Below are positions 38,254-46,503 of a stretch of 64,000 nt of DNA, piece by piece (the first letter of the stretch is position 1; every line of letters begins with the position of its first letter). A program made the translations under genes and the position numbers. The stretch comes from Prevotella sp. (GTDB taxonomy: Bacteria; Bacteroidota; Bacteroidia; Bacteroidales; Bacteroidaceae): contig JAFZSL010000038.1 in the NCBI GenBank assembly GCA_017619375.1, positions 62,001 through 126,000 on the forward strand, read 5' to 3'. The notes beneath the pieces are model-generated. The model did not search any database and was not told where the DNA came from. It saw only the letters and a program-made list of their open reading frames with translations.

Positions 38254-38521
38254 CGTGAGTACATTATTTCTTAGGGCAATAGTTCGCCTATGGAGCGATG
38301 TGGACACTTGTCGTGAACGGCATGCTGACATTATGACATACCACTCTCCGAAAGTCAATCGAACAAAAATATCGCATCCAAGTGATAGAAAATGGTACGG
38401 AATTTGTTCTATTATCATACGGAGCGAATGAGTTATGAATCAATAAGATAGGGCTTCCACTTTTAACTTTTTTTAAATTAAAAAACATGCAATAAAAACA
38501 CCAAGGTAAAGTTTTTTTTAT

Positions 38522-38529
38522 TAATTTTG
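38522..38529 (+). promoter_or_regulatory. -7 element of the rpoD promoter
   Basis: TAATTTTG matches TAnnTTTG; no TTTG is found at the -33 distance. It predicts a transcript starting near 38534 with a leader of about 65 nt. Confidence 0.5.
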
Positions 38530-38598
38530 CATCGCATTTCAAGGATAAAATATTATTTGATTGGCATTCAAGCAGTTAGAAACTTAAGGTAAAACAGG

Positions 38599-39471
38599 AT
38601 GAGACAACTCAAAATTACAAAAAGCATTACTAATCGTTCGAGCGAGGCACTTGACAAATATCTTGTAGAGATTGGTCGTGCCCCACTTATCTCTATTGAT
38701 GAGGAAATCGAACTGGCCCAGAAGATCAAGAAAGGCGGCCCCGAAGGTGAGCGCGCCAAAGACAAGTTGGTGACCGCCAACCTGCGTTTCGTGGTTTCCG
38801 TGGCCAAGCAATACCAGCATCAAGGACTGACACTCACCGACCTTATCGACGAAGGCAATATCGGCCTGATAAAAGCCGCACAAAAATTTGACGAGACACG
38901 TGGATTCAAGTTCATCTCCTATGCAGTATGGTGGATACGCCAAAGCATCCTGCAGGCCATTGCCGAGCAGAGCCGCATCGTGCGTCTTCCCCTGAACCAA
39001 GTAGGTTCGCTGAACAAGATCAACCATGAGATCAACAAATTCGAGCAAGAGAACATGCGTCACCCTTCCGTTTCCGAACTATCCGACGCCACCAACCTTG
39101 ACGAGGAGAAAATCGGACAGAGCCTGATGGCCGACGGTCACCATGTATCCATCGACGCCCCCTTCCAGGACGGCGAAGACAACTGTATGCTCGACGTGAT
39201 GGCCAGTGGTGAAGACAGCCGCACCGACCGCTACGTAGACCATGAGTCAATGGCGTTGGAGTTGGAGTCCGTGCTCAACAAGGTGCTCAAGGACCGTGAG
39301 ATCACCATCATCCGTGAATGTTTCGGTATCGGTCAGCCAGAGAAGGGTCTTGAGGAAATCGGCGACCGCCTTGGCCTCACCCGCGAGCGTGTACGCCAGA
39401 TTCGCGAAAAGAGCATTGCCAAGCTTCGCGATAGTGGCAACGCAAAAATTTTGATGAAATACCTGGGATAA
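38599..39471 (+). CDS. rpoD: Primary RNA polymerase sigma factor (RpoD/SigA)
   Basis: 290 aa, the short form typical of Bacteroidetes primary sigma factors, which lack most of region 1.1. Region 1.2 (about 15-48), region 2 with the DLIDEGNIGLIKAAQKFD helix and the -10-recognition segment FKFISYAVWWIRQSI (about 75-120), region 3 (130-200), and region 4 with GLTRERVRQIREKSIAKLR (about 255-280) are all intact. It directs transcription from the TTTG/TAnnTTTG promoters noted throughout this window. A terminator follows 15 nt after the stop, so it is monocistronic. Confidence 0.97.
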   Translation: MRQLKITKSITNRSSEALDKYLVEIGRAPLISIDEEIELAQKIKKGGPEGERAKDKLVTANLRFVVSVAKQYQHQGLTLTDLIDEGNIGLIKAAQKFDETRGFKFISYAVWWIRQSILQAIAEQSRIVRLPLNQVGSLNKINHEINKFEQENMRHPSVSELSDATNLDEEKIGQSLMADGHHVSIDAPFQDGEDNCMLDVMASGEDSRTDRYVDHESMALELESVLNKVLKDREITIIRECFGIGQPEKGLEEIGDRLGLTRERVRQIREKSIAKLRDSGNAKILMKYLG

Positions 39472-39486
39472 TCTCCCTTTCAACCC

Positions 39487-39521
39487 AAGTGGGTCTCTCG
39501 GTTGAGAGGCCCACTTTTTTT
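39487..39521 (+). terminator. Intrinsic terminator of rpoD
   Basis: Stem AAGTGGGTCTCTC / GAGAGGCCCACTT with a GGTT loop, one small mismatch, and a run of T residues. Confidence 0.88.
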
Positions 39522-39531
39522 GTCCAAAATG

Positions 39532-39561
39532 TTTGAGAAAGAGAAAAAATAGTTATTTTTG
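39532..39561 (+). promoter_or_regulatory. Promoter of the DUF5686 gene, touching the start codon
   Basis: TTTG (39532-39535), 18 nt, TATTTTTG (39554-39561). The best start codon, ATG 39566, lies only 4 nt after the -7 box, so the transcript would have almost no leader. Confidence 0.6.
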
Positions 39562-39565
39562 TGCC

Positions 39566-41608
39566 ATGATAACGAAGATGGCACGCTGGAGCCTCCTGGC
39601 CGCACTCTTTCTGGCATTCATTCCCCAGGCAGCCAGCAGCAAGGAGCGATTGGACACGTTGGTGCTCAATCGCATCTTCAACTATCGTTCAAGCATCGAC
39701 AGCACCATTGAAGGCTATCGCACCCAAGCCTACCTGAAATTCCGTGTGAAGACCAACCGTCGCAATGCAGCGTTGCTATGCGTGCCCCATCTGTACACGG
39801 TTGCCCGCAACAAGCAGAAAAGCCATTTGGGCGAAACCTATGTTTCCCTCACCTTTCACGAGTCGCAACCAACGGAGTCAGAAATCCATGCACACACCAG
39901 CACCTTGCGTCGTCATCGCACGGTGCTGCCCGACATTAATGGATACCTGACGCCCAACATCTATCACATGACGCTCATCAGCGATCACCTCTACTCCCCC
40001 TTTCACCACCGAAACAAGCGTTATTACAAATACACGGTAAAGCAGATTTTCGGCACGAACGCCAACGTGGAGTTCCACCCCCGTGTCAACAACACTCAGG
40101 CCGTCAGCGGCGACGCCCTCGTCGACATAGAGACGGGACGCATCATCCGCTGCACCATATTGGGCGAGTTCGACATGGTCGCCTTTGAAATCAACCTCAC
40201 CATGGGTCAGGAAGGTCTTGCCAGCCTGTTGCCGGCTTCCTGCAAGTTGAAGACAAAATTTTCCTTCCTCGGCAACCAACTTCGATGCATCTATGAAGCG
40301 ACATACGGCGTCAAGTCATTGCCTGCAGGCACAAAGGTGGAAGGCCTCCAGGCCCGTGAACTGATGGACACCCTCCGTCCCATCCCATTGACTCTTGAAG
40401 AGAAAAGCGTCTATGCGGAATACGACTCCTTGAGGCGCAGCAATGTCACCGACACCACTATGGTGCGGGAGAAGAATTTCATCAAGGACTTCCTATGGGA
40501 TGTAATAGGCGACAACCTGCTCAACCGCATCAAGGGCAAATTCGACAACGACCGAGGTTACTATCGCATATCCCCCATCATCAACCCCTTGTACCTGACC
40601 TACTCCCACCGCAAGGGCCTCACCTATCGTTTGACGGCACGTGCAGGTTATGTGTTCAACGAGAACAGCGACCTCTACGTACGTGCGAAACTCGGTTATT
40701 CCTTCAAACTAAACCACACCTATTTTGACATCCCGCTGACCTACACGTTCGATGACCGCAACAACGGCAAGGTGAAATTGGCTTGGCGCAACGATGAACT
40801 GCAAGCCACATCGACGGTGCTTGACCAATTGAAGAAGAAGCATGGCAACACCTTTGATTGGGATACCCTCGACTTGGACTATTTCAAGCACTCCCGCCTG
40901 GCGCTGACCATTCAATACGACCTGAATCCGTATATAGGTTTTGAGAGCGGCATCCTTTTCAACCGATGGAGAAGCGTTGACAAAGAAGATTTCAAAGCCA
41001 TGGGCAAGCCCACCTTTTACAAGAGTACGGCCCTTAGCGAAGAACTGACCCTCCGCCCCCTGGGATGGCAAGGCCCGATAGTGACCATCGACTACGAACG
41101 GACATTAAAAGGTGTGACCAAGGACCACATGGACTACGAACGATGGGAGTTCGACTTTTCTTACTTCAAGCCCTTGCCTTGCCTTCGCTCCCTCTCCCTT
41201 CGAGCCGGCTTCGGCTTCTATACGACAGGAACTAAAAACACTTATTTCCTCGACTTTAACAATTTCCGTGAGGACAACATCCCCGGTGGGTGGAATGACG
41301 AATGGAGTGGCGACTTCGAATTGCTACACAGGAACTGGTACAACTCCTCCCATTACTACGTGCGAGCCAACGCCAGCTACGAGTCACCCTTGCTGCTGTT
41401 ATCCTGGATTCCCCTGATAGGCACCATCACGGAGAATGAGCGCATCTATGTGAGCGCACTTCACCTGAGTCAGATAAAATATTACATGGAATTGGGCTAC
41501 AGCTTCACCAACCGCCTCCTGTCGATGGGCATCTTCACCGGATACGAGGAATTCAAACACTTCTCCTGCGGCCTCCGTTTCGATTTCAGATTGTTTGACC
41601 GGTGGTAG
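39566..41608 (+). CDS. DUF5686-like outer-membrane beta-barrel protein
   Basis: About 680 aa. ATG 39566 was chosen because MITKMARWSLLAALFLAFIPQAASS is a signal peptide; a start at 39533 would lie inside the promoter. The N-terminal 230 residues (NYRSSIDSTIEGYRTQAYLKF, later GRIIRCTILGEFDMVAFEI) and the C-terminal half, which is built of alternating aromatic strands (YRLTARAGYVFNENSDLYVRAKLGYSF) and ends LRFDFRLFDRW, fit the DUF5686 family. Many relatives carry an N-terminal regulatory-like domain that is absent here. The function of the family is unknown; an outer-membrane location is predicted. It ends 12 bp from the convergent Fur gene. Confidence 0.78.
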   Translation: MITKMARWSLLAALFLAFIPQAASSKERLDTLVLNRIFNYRSSIDSTIEGYRTQAYLKFRVKTNRRNAALLCVPHLYTVARNKQKSHLGETYVSLTFHESQPTESEIHAHTSTLRRHRTVLPDINGYLTPNIYHMTLISDHLYSPFHHRNKRYYKYTVKQIFGTNANVEFHPRVNNTQAVSGDALVDIETGRIIRCTILGEFDMVAFEINLTMGQEGLASLLPASCKLKTKFSFLGNQLRCIYEATYGVKSLPAGTKVEGLQARELMDTLRPIPLTLEEKSVYAEYDSLRRSNVTDTTMVREKNFIKDFLWDVIGDNLLNRIKGKFDNDRGYYRISPIINPLYLTYSHRKGLTYRLTARAGYVFNENSDLYVRAKLGYSFKLNHTYFDIPLTYTFDDRNNGKVKLAWRNDELQATSTVLDQLKKKHGNTFDWDTLDLDYFKHSRLALTIQYDLNPYIGFESGILFNRWRSVDKEDFKAMGKPTFYKSTALSEELTLRPLGWQGPIVTIDYERTLKGVTKDHMDYERWEFDFSYFKPLPCLRSLSLRAGFGFYTTGTKNTYFLDFNNFREDNIPGGWNDEWSGDFELLHRNWYNSSHYYVRANASYESPLLLLSWIPLIGTITENERIYVSALHLSQIKYYMELGYSFTNRLLSMGIFTGYEEFKHFSCGLRFDFRLFDRW

Positions 41609-41620
41609 GGCTCCGAAGTG

Positions 41621-42043
41621 TCATTGTTTCGCACATTCCGGGCAAATGCCTTTAACGATGAGGCTGACCGCCGTTTGTTGGAATCCTTCAGGAAGATTGA
41701 CACAAGGCATCGAGGTGTCTTCCAGGCAAAACGTACGCCCACACGCTTCGCAATGGAAGTGAGGATGTTCGTCATCATCCTTGTCGCCATGTTGACTCCT
41801 GCACAGTTCATATCTTGCCCCTGACCCTCCGCCGTCTTCGATAACATGAACGAGGTGATGTTCCTTGAAAAGCGTGAGCACCCTGAAGATGCCCGACTTG
41901 TCGATGGTGAGTATTTTCCTTTCCAACTCCGCCATCGTCATAGGTCCTGGCGAACGGTCAAGCTCCCTTGCCACGACAATACGGTTGGCCGTCACCTTGA
42001 CCCCATGCCTTTCAAGCATTTCCACATACTCTTTGCTGTCCAT
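41621..42043 (-). CDS. Fur family transcriptional regulator
   Basis: 140 aa from ATG 42043 (MDSKEYVEML); the longer ORF from 42136 adds an implausible hydrophobic lead. The N-terminal winged helix (GVKVTANRIVVARELDRSPGPMTMAELERKI, with SGIFRVLTLF as recognition helix) is followed by the dimerisation domain with HFHCEACGRTFCLED. Two CxxC pairs (CEAC and CPEC) form the usual structural zinc site. Whether it senses iron, zinc or peroxide cannot be decided. It is divergent from a LolA-like gene, 99 bp apart, and could regulate that promoter. Confidence 0.93.
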   Translation of the reverse strand: MDSKEYVEMLERHGVKVTANRIVVARELDRSPGPMTMAELERKILTIDKSGIFRVLTLFKEHHLVHVIEDGGGSGARYELCRSQHGDKDDDEHPHFHCEACGRTFCLEDTSMPCVNLPEGFQQTAVSLIVKGICPECAKQ

Positions 42044-42142
42044 TTGCGTATTTTTGTGCGAAAGTAATAAATTTTCAAGAAAAAAAAGACAAAGAAAGAC
42101 AAAAGTTTTGTAATTTTGCGCTCGACATTCAATCAAGGCGAT

Positions 42143-42772
42143 ATGAAGTTAAAGAAAGCATCCATTTTCCTCGTCCTTCTCTCCGTACTGACATTGTCAA
42201 GTTCTTGGACGACTCGTCCCAGCACGAGCAGCAATGAATCTCGCAAAATCTTCGACTACACCTACAACCTGGTGTTCGGCCCCCAAGGCTCCTCCCTTTC
42301 CTACGATGTGAATATCATCGGCATTATGAAGGTGAGCGGTTCGATATGGCATAAGAACAAGAAGAAGCGATACGCCGAGTCACGTTACATGAGTTGGAAC
42401 GATGGCAAGAATGAATACTATGTGGACAACAAGAAAAAGACGGTGAGCCTATACACAGCCGGCACTCGAAAAAGCGATCGTTACAGCAGCAGTTTCACGT
42501 TCTTTCCCGATGACTACACCTACTCTCACAAGGAGTTGAAGACCACGTATGAATTGACCATTGACGCCCGGAAGGATGTGAGCGGCATCAAACATATGAA
42601 AGCCATCATTGACAAGCGCACACGTGCGCCCAAATATTTGAAGATAAAAGTATTGTGGTTTTGGACAACTGTCAACATCACCAATTTCCACAGTGGTGTC
42701 AGCGACGACGTGTTCAATTTTCCTTCTGAAAAGTTCAAATCCTACACCTTCATCGACGAGCGTAAGAAATGA
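42143..42772 (+). CDS. Exported LolA-like protein
   Basis: About 209 aa from ATG 42143, which begins a signal peptide (MKLKKASIFLVLLSVLTLSSS). The body alternates beta strands, and the ending GVSDDVFNFPSEKFKSYTFIDER resembles the closing strands of Bacteroidetes LolA-like proteins, which carry lipids or lipoproteins across the periplasm. A TAATTTTG -7 element at 42111-42118 predicts a leader of about 20 nt. The family call is tentative; a DUF3108-type protein of the same general fold is the alternative. Confidence 0.55.
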   Translation: MKLKKASIFLVLLSVLTLSSSWTTRPSTSSNESRKIFDYTYNLVFGPQGSSLSYDVNIIGIMKVSGSIWHKNKKKRYAESRYMSWNDGKNEYYVDNKKKTVSLYTAGTRKSDRYSSSFTFFPDDYTYSHKELKTTYELTIDARKDVSGIKHMKAIIDKRTRAPKYLKIKVLWFWTTVNITNFHSGVSDDVFNFPSEKFKSYTFIDERKK

Positions 42773-42813
42773 ACATCGGGTTCGGCACCCTCAACTCACG
42801 CCGCCATCACAAC

Positions 42814-42853
42814 ACATTCGCACTTGCGTGGATAACCACACAAGTGCGAATGT
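42814..42853. terminator. Perfect 13-bp inverted repeat between convergent genes
   Basis: ACATTCGCACTTG (42814-42826) and CAAGTGCGAATGT (42841-42853) pair perfectly around a 14-nt loop that can extend the stem by three pairs (GTG with CAC). It lies between two convergent stop codons, as expected of a bidirectional terminator, but no T-run follows on either strand. Confidence 0.6.
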
Positions 42854-42900
42854 CGTATAAGAGTCCTCCAGTCAGCAAATGGCGGAGACGAAAAAGGTTG

Positions 42901-43299
42901 TTACTTGTTCTTCTTGTAATACTCAAGTCCTCTTTTGACGGTCTTCTTCACGCAGTTGGAAGAGATGGTGGCACCAGTGACGCCATCCACATTTGCATTG
43001 ATGGCATTGTTGACAGTCATCCCATTCCACTTGTCCAACATTTCTTTCTTCACTTTAAAGAAATACTTGGGTGTTTCCTGATTGGGCAGGGCCTCCACCT
43101 TGTCGATCTTGTTGTTGGTGATGTAGATTTTCAAAGGCGTGGGGCCATTGTAGCCCTTGATGTCCGCTGCGATGGTCGTGGTGTTGACGATAGCCTGCTT
43201 GCCATTCTTCGTGATGACCGGCTCACCCGGCATGGCACTAATCATTAAAGCTGCAGCCACAAGGGTGAAAACAATCTTTTTGATGTTGCTGTAATTCAT
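42901..43299 (-). CDS. Periplasmic FMN-binding domain protein
   Basis: 132 aa: signal peptide (about 1-25) and a single FMN_bind domain. DGVTGATISS at 105-114 is the flavinylation motif D-x-x-(S/T)-G-A-T; Thr111 would carry covalently bound FMN, attached by an ApbE flavin transferase that is not in this window. Such small domains act as electron carriers in extracytoplasmic redox chains (NqrC/RnfG-like). No Nqr, Rnf or reductase gene is adjacent, so the partner is unknown. An 8-bp tandem repeat lies just upstream. Confidence 0.85.
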   Translation of the reverse strand: MNYSNIKKIVFTLVAAALMISAMPGEPVITKNGKQAIVNTTTIAADIKGYNGPTPLKIYITNNKIDKVEALPNQETPKYFFKVKKEMLDKWNGMTVNNAINANVDGVTGATISSNCVKKTVKRGLEYYKKNK

Positions 43300-43320
43300 T
43301 TTTCTTGTTTTTTTATAATT

Positions 43321-43400
43321 GTTGTTTCGTTGTTTCGCTAATTTGGGATGACGGGATTTCGGGATAACGGGATAACGTTATATCGAAATTTCGGGATTAC
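43321..43400. repeat. Two adjacent 8-bp tandem repeats
   Basis: GTTGTTTC occurs twice in tandem (43321-43336). Then GGGATGAC, GGGATTTC, GGGATAAC, GGGATAAC run without a gap at 43345-43376, and one more unit GGGATTAC stands at 43393-43400. Confidence 0.88.
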
Positions 43401-43410
43401 CGTGACAAGG

Positions 43411-44319
43411 TCATTTCATGGGGTTCACTTCATATCCCGCCTGCTTGAGGAGGTTCAAGACACCTTTCTCGCCTACGAGGTGGGCGGCTCCCACTGCAAA
43501 GAATGTAGGATTCTCTTTCATGATGGCAGGCATCTGGACAATCCAATCGGCATTCCTACCATAGATCAATAGCTCATTTTCCTCGTCGGTGGCGTCACAT
43601 CCATCCCCCAGTTTCTGGTCCCCCAGTTTCTCAATGGCGTCCAGGTCACCTGCATAATATGCATTCACCAAATTATCAGCCTCCTGCAAATAATAGTCCT
43701 GATGCTCTAAGAAGCATAGAAGCAACTGCTTTTGGCGTTCCAAAGTCTGTCCTTGGAGCAAGACATTGATTTGCTTGTCGATATTTTCAAATCCCAACAC
43801 CTTTTTGTTGTCCTTCTTAGCCAACGTCTGCACATAAGTATCGATGCCGTCATTCACATTAAACGACGGATCTTTCTTCAGATACAAAAGGGAGTTGAGT
43901 TGCAGGAGGAGTGCAGCGGGCGTGAACTGCCCCATCTGCGCGCCTACGGCAGGATTGGTAAGGTCTGCGCCGAGCAGCTGTTTCATACAGGCATTGAGCG
44001 CATCCATTTCTTCTTTTGAAAGGATTTGCTGGATTTTCTGTCCGTCAGGTAGCATCATGGCTTTTTGCATTTTCATCAGGTTTTCCGGTTTCATCATGTC
44101 TTCCATGTCCAATTCCCCGCACACTTGTTCCACCTCTGCCATCGCCTTGGAGAATCCTGGAATCTTCTGGGTGAACGAGGAGGCAGCAAAGTGGTATGTG
44201 CCCAGCACATAAGAGGGTTTGTCAAGTCCGTTTCCTGAAATGCTATACAATAGCTGCGCCTGCACCATCATGGTCCCCATGAACATGCATGCCAGCAAGA
44301 ACATCATTCTTTTCATCAT
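43411..44319 (-). CDS. TraB/GumN family protein
   Basis: 302 aa with a signal peptide ending VQAQ. The opening LLYSISGNGLDKPSYVLGTYHFA contains the family's GT-x-H motif, and the closing FFAVGAAHLVGEKGVLNLLKQAGYEV carries the conserved G-A-x-H-L block. TraB/GumN proteins are related to Tiki-type metalloproteases; enzymatic activity in bacteria is mostly untested. A minus-strand -7 element (44349-44356 as CAAAATTA) lies 30 nt upstream. It is monocistronic by context. Confidence 0.9.
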   Translation of the reverse strand: MMKRMMFLLACMFMGTMMVQAQLLYSISGNGLDKPSYVLGTYHFAASSFTQKIPGFSKAMAEVEQVCGELDMEDMMKPENLMKMQKAMMLPDGQKIQQILSKEEMDALNACMKQLLGADLTNPAVGAQMGQFTPAALLLQLNSLLYLKKDPSFNVNDGIDTYVQTLAKKDNKKVLGFENIDKQINVLLQGQTLERQKQLLLCFLEHQDYYLQEADNLVNAYYAGDLDAIEKLGDQKLGDGCDATDEENELLIYGRNADWIVQMPAIMKENPTFFAVGAAHLVGEKGVLNLLKQAGYEVNPMK

Positions 44320-44510
44320 TTCTTGTCTATAATATTGGTTTCTGTTGGCAAAATTACAACAATAATGCCATATAAATAGAAGATTATGAGTTAAAAAGTG
44401 AGGAATGAAAGTTAAAAAACAAGAAAAGTCGAGATTGTAAAGATGAAAGATGAGAAATGAAAGATGCGTGAAAGGCGGGCTGTCGTTTTACAGAAAAAAA
44501 GGTGGTATAT

Positions 44511-44541
44511 TTTGTTGGTTCGCTTAAATTCACTATTTTTG
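44511..44541 (+). promoter_or_regulatory. Promoter of the histidine phosphatase gene
   Basis: TTTG (44511-44514), 19 nt, TATTTTTG (44534-44541). The first in-frame ATG at 44543 is one base after the -7 box and cannot be in the transcript, so the start is moved to ATG 44561. Confidence 0.75.
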
Positions 44542-44560
44542 CATGATAAAACTCAAGACC

Positions 44561-45850
44561 ATGAGAAAAGCCATCCTCACCATAGCCATCACCCTTGCCG
44601 TCGTGGGCGTCTCCGCCCAAGTGTCACGAGATGAAATCAAAGCGAACATCTATCGTTCTGGCAGCAACTACTATGCCTACCCTGGTCCCACCCAGGAAAA
44701 GTTGACGAAAGCTCCCAAAGGTTATAAACCTTATTATATAAGCCATTACGGCCGTCACGGGTCCCGCCACCTCATCAACGACAGTGACTACGACAAGGCT
44801 TGGAAGCCCCTGCTTCGTGCCGACTCATTGGGCAAGCTGACCTCCTTGGGAAAGGACGTGCTTCATCGCGTAACTCTAATCCGTCAGGATGCAGAGAAGC
44901 GCCATGGCGAACTGACTCTCCTTGGGGCAGAGCAGCATCAGGCCATCGGCAACCGCATGTATGAACGCTTTCCTGAAGTGTTCAAGGGCAGGACCCGCGT
45001 CGACGCGAAGAGCACGGTGGTGATTCGCTGCATCCTGTCGATGGAGAATTGCCTTCAGGCTTTACTGCGCCACAATCCGAAACTTGACATCCGCCACGAT
45101 GCAAGCGAACACGACATGTGGTATATGAACATGAACGACAGCGTGTTGAACAAAAAGAAAGCGCCCAAGGAGTTGAACAAGCTTTACGATGAGTTCTGCC
45201 ATCGCCACCAGCACAACGACCGTCTGATGAACACCTTGTTCAGCGACCCCGAATATTGGAAAAACGAGGTTAACGCACAGGAATTGTCATACCACCTTTT
45301 CAAGTTGGCCTCCAACCTCCAAAGCACCGAAATCCGGTATGATACGACCCTCTATGACCTGTTCACCAGCGACGAATTGTATGACCTTTGGCTCCAAACC
45401 AATGCATGGTGGTACATCCATTATGGTCCGTGCCCTCTCAACGGCGGAGTCTCTCCTTATTCCCAGCGCAACCTGCTCAAGGTGATGCTTGAAGAAGCCG
45501 ACAGTTGCCTTCGACTCCCCCACCCCGGCGCCACCCTTCGCTTCGGGCACGAGGTGTGCGTGATGCCGTTGGCCTGCCTTTTGGAACTCGACGATTATGG
45601 CAAGCCGATATCCGACCTTGAACGCCTTGACGACGAAGGCTGGCATTGCTACAAGATATTCCCTATGGCGTGCAACATCCAAATCATCTTCTACCATGCC
45701 AAGAAAGACAAAAGCCCCATTCTGCTGAAAGTCCTTCTCAATGAGAACGAAGCACGACTTCCACTCACCCCTGTCAGCGGGCCTTATTACAGATGGGATG
45801 ATTTCAAGGCCTACTACACGAAGAAACTGAAGAATTATGAAACGAATTGA
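44561..45850 (+). CDS. Histidine-type phosphatase (MINPP/phytase-like)
   Basis: About 429 aa, signal peptide ending VSAQ. The clade-2 histidine phosphatase signature is HYGRHGSRH at 62-70, with the nucleophile His66; the usual RHGxRxP has Leu at the last position here. The second motif is FGHE near residue 330, in place of HD, as in bacterial multiple inositol-polyphosphate phosphatases. It probably removes phosphate from inositol phosphates or other phosphomonoesters in the periplasm or on the surface. A small lipoprotein gene follows 22 bp downstream. Confidence 0.88.
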   Translation: MRKAILTIAITLAVVGVSAQVSRDEIKANIYRSGSNYYAYPGPTQEKLTKAPKGYKPYYISHYGRHGSRHLINDSDYDKAWKPLLRADSLGKLTSLGKDVLHRVTLIRQDAEKRHGELTLLGAEQHQAIGNRMYERFPEVFKGRTRVDAKSTVVIRCILSMENCLQALLRHNPKLDIRHDASEHDMWYMNMNDSVLNKKKAPKELNKLYDEFCHRHQHNDRLMNTLFSDPEYWKNEVNAQELSYHLFKLASNLQSTEIRYDTTLYDLFTSDELYDLWLQTNAWWYIHYGPCPLNGGVSPYSQRNLLKVMLEEADSCLRLPHPGATLRFGHEVCVMPLACLLELDDYGKPISDLERLDDEGWHCYKIFPMACNIQIIFYHAKKDKSPILLKVLLNENEARLPLTPVSGPYYRWDDFKAYYTKKLKNYETN

Positions 45851-45872
45851 AAACCAAATCAAACACATCGAT

Positions 45873-46490
45873 ATGAAACGAATCATCATTGTTTTTGCCT
45901 CCCTGTTGCTGCTGGCAAGCTGCGGCAAAAAAGGCGAGGGAACCAAACCCACCTCTTCCCCCGCCACCCCGACCGACACCACCGCCGTCAAGCCGTTTGA
46001 GCAACCACACATCGACGGCGACCCACAAAGCGACGATTATGTCATCGCCCGTGTGAATGCCATCTACGAGAACATTTTCAAGGAGAACTACCCTGAAGTG
46101 GGAGAAGAGGGAGAAGAGCTCATTCCAAGCGACGACGTGCTTTCTCCAGATGAGAAATTCTGCACTAAAGGTTGGAACGATTTGTTGACCAAGGTATACG
46201 AGTTCGACAGTTCCAACAGTCCCGATGAACAAGGTCTCCTTGACTTCGACTATTGGGCATGGGCCCTGGACGATGCGGAACTGGGAAAGTTGTCCATTTC
46301 GGATGTCAATTTATTGAAACGCGACATGGACCGTTCTGTCGTGGAGTTCGTCCTCAACAAAAAGAGCGAGAAAACCCATGTGCGTCTGGAACTGAAGTTC
46401 GAACGCGGCGAATGGTTCATCGACAACCTCATCGATTTGGACAACGATTTCAACATGCGCAAGGAGATGGAAGCCTACCTGAAGGGATAA
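45873..46490 (+). CDS. Small lipoprotein, DUF3828-like
   Basis: About 205 aa from ATG 45873, whose signal peptide ends LLLASC (Cys about 15). A Pro/Thr-rich linker (about 22-40) leads to an alpha/beta domain: VIARVNAIYENIF, then FDYWAWALDD, and closing VRLELKFERGEWFIDNLIDL. This resembles DUF3828-type NTF2-like lipoproteins. No catalytic residues can be named. It is likely co-transcribed with the phosphatase and ends 13 bp from a convergent gene. Confidence 0.7.
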   Translation: MKRIIIVFASLLLLASCGKKGEGTKPTSSPATPTDTTAVKPFEQPHIDGDPQSDDYVIARVNAIYENIFKENYPEVGEEGEELIPSDDVLSPDEKFCTKGWNDLLTKVYEFDSSNSPDEQGLLDFDYWAWALDDAELGKLSISDVNLLKRDMDRSVVEFVLNKKSEKTHVRLELKFERGEWFIDNLIDLDNDFNMRKEMEAYLKG

Positions 46491-46503
46491 AGTGCATCAT
46501 CCG

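Larger units (their letters stand above)
37870..38598. other. Long intergenic region with C-rich tract and direct repeats, upstream of rpoD
   Basis: About 730 bp without a convincing gene; ORFs of 62-84 codons on both strands have no recognisable product. Contents: a 9-bp-stem hairpin (37955-37980), a C-rich tract with G-quadruplex potential on the minus strand (37987-38007), another hairpin (38002-38019), a 20-bp direct repeat (38162-38181, 38234-38253), a GGAGGCCTCC palindrome (38221-38230) and the rpoD promoter element (38522-38529). Composition shifts from G+C rich at the left to A+T rich at the right. Confidence 0.6.

Noticed and set aside
38230-38542. Small ORFs of 62-84 codons before rpoD
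   Set aside because: Overlapping, on both strands, no homology that I recognise, and crossed by repeats.
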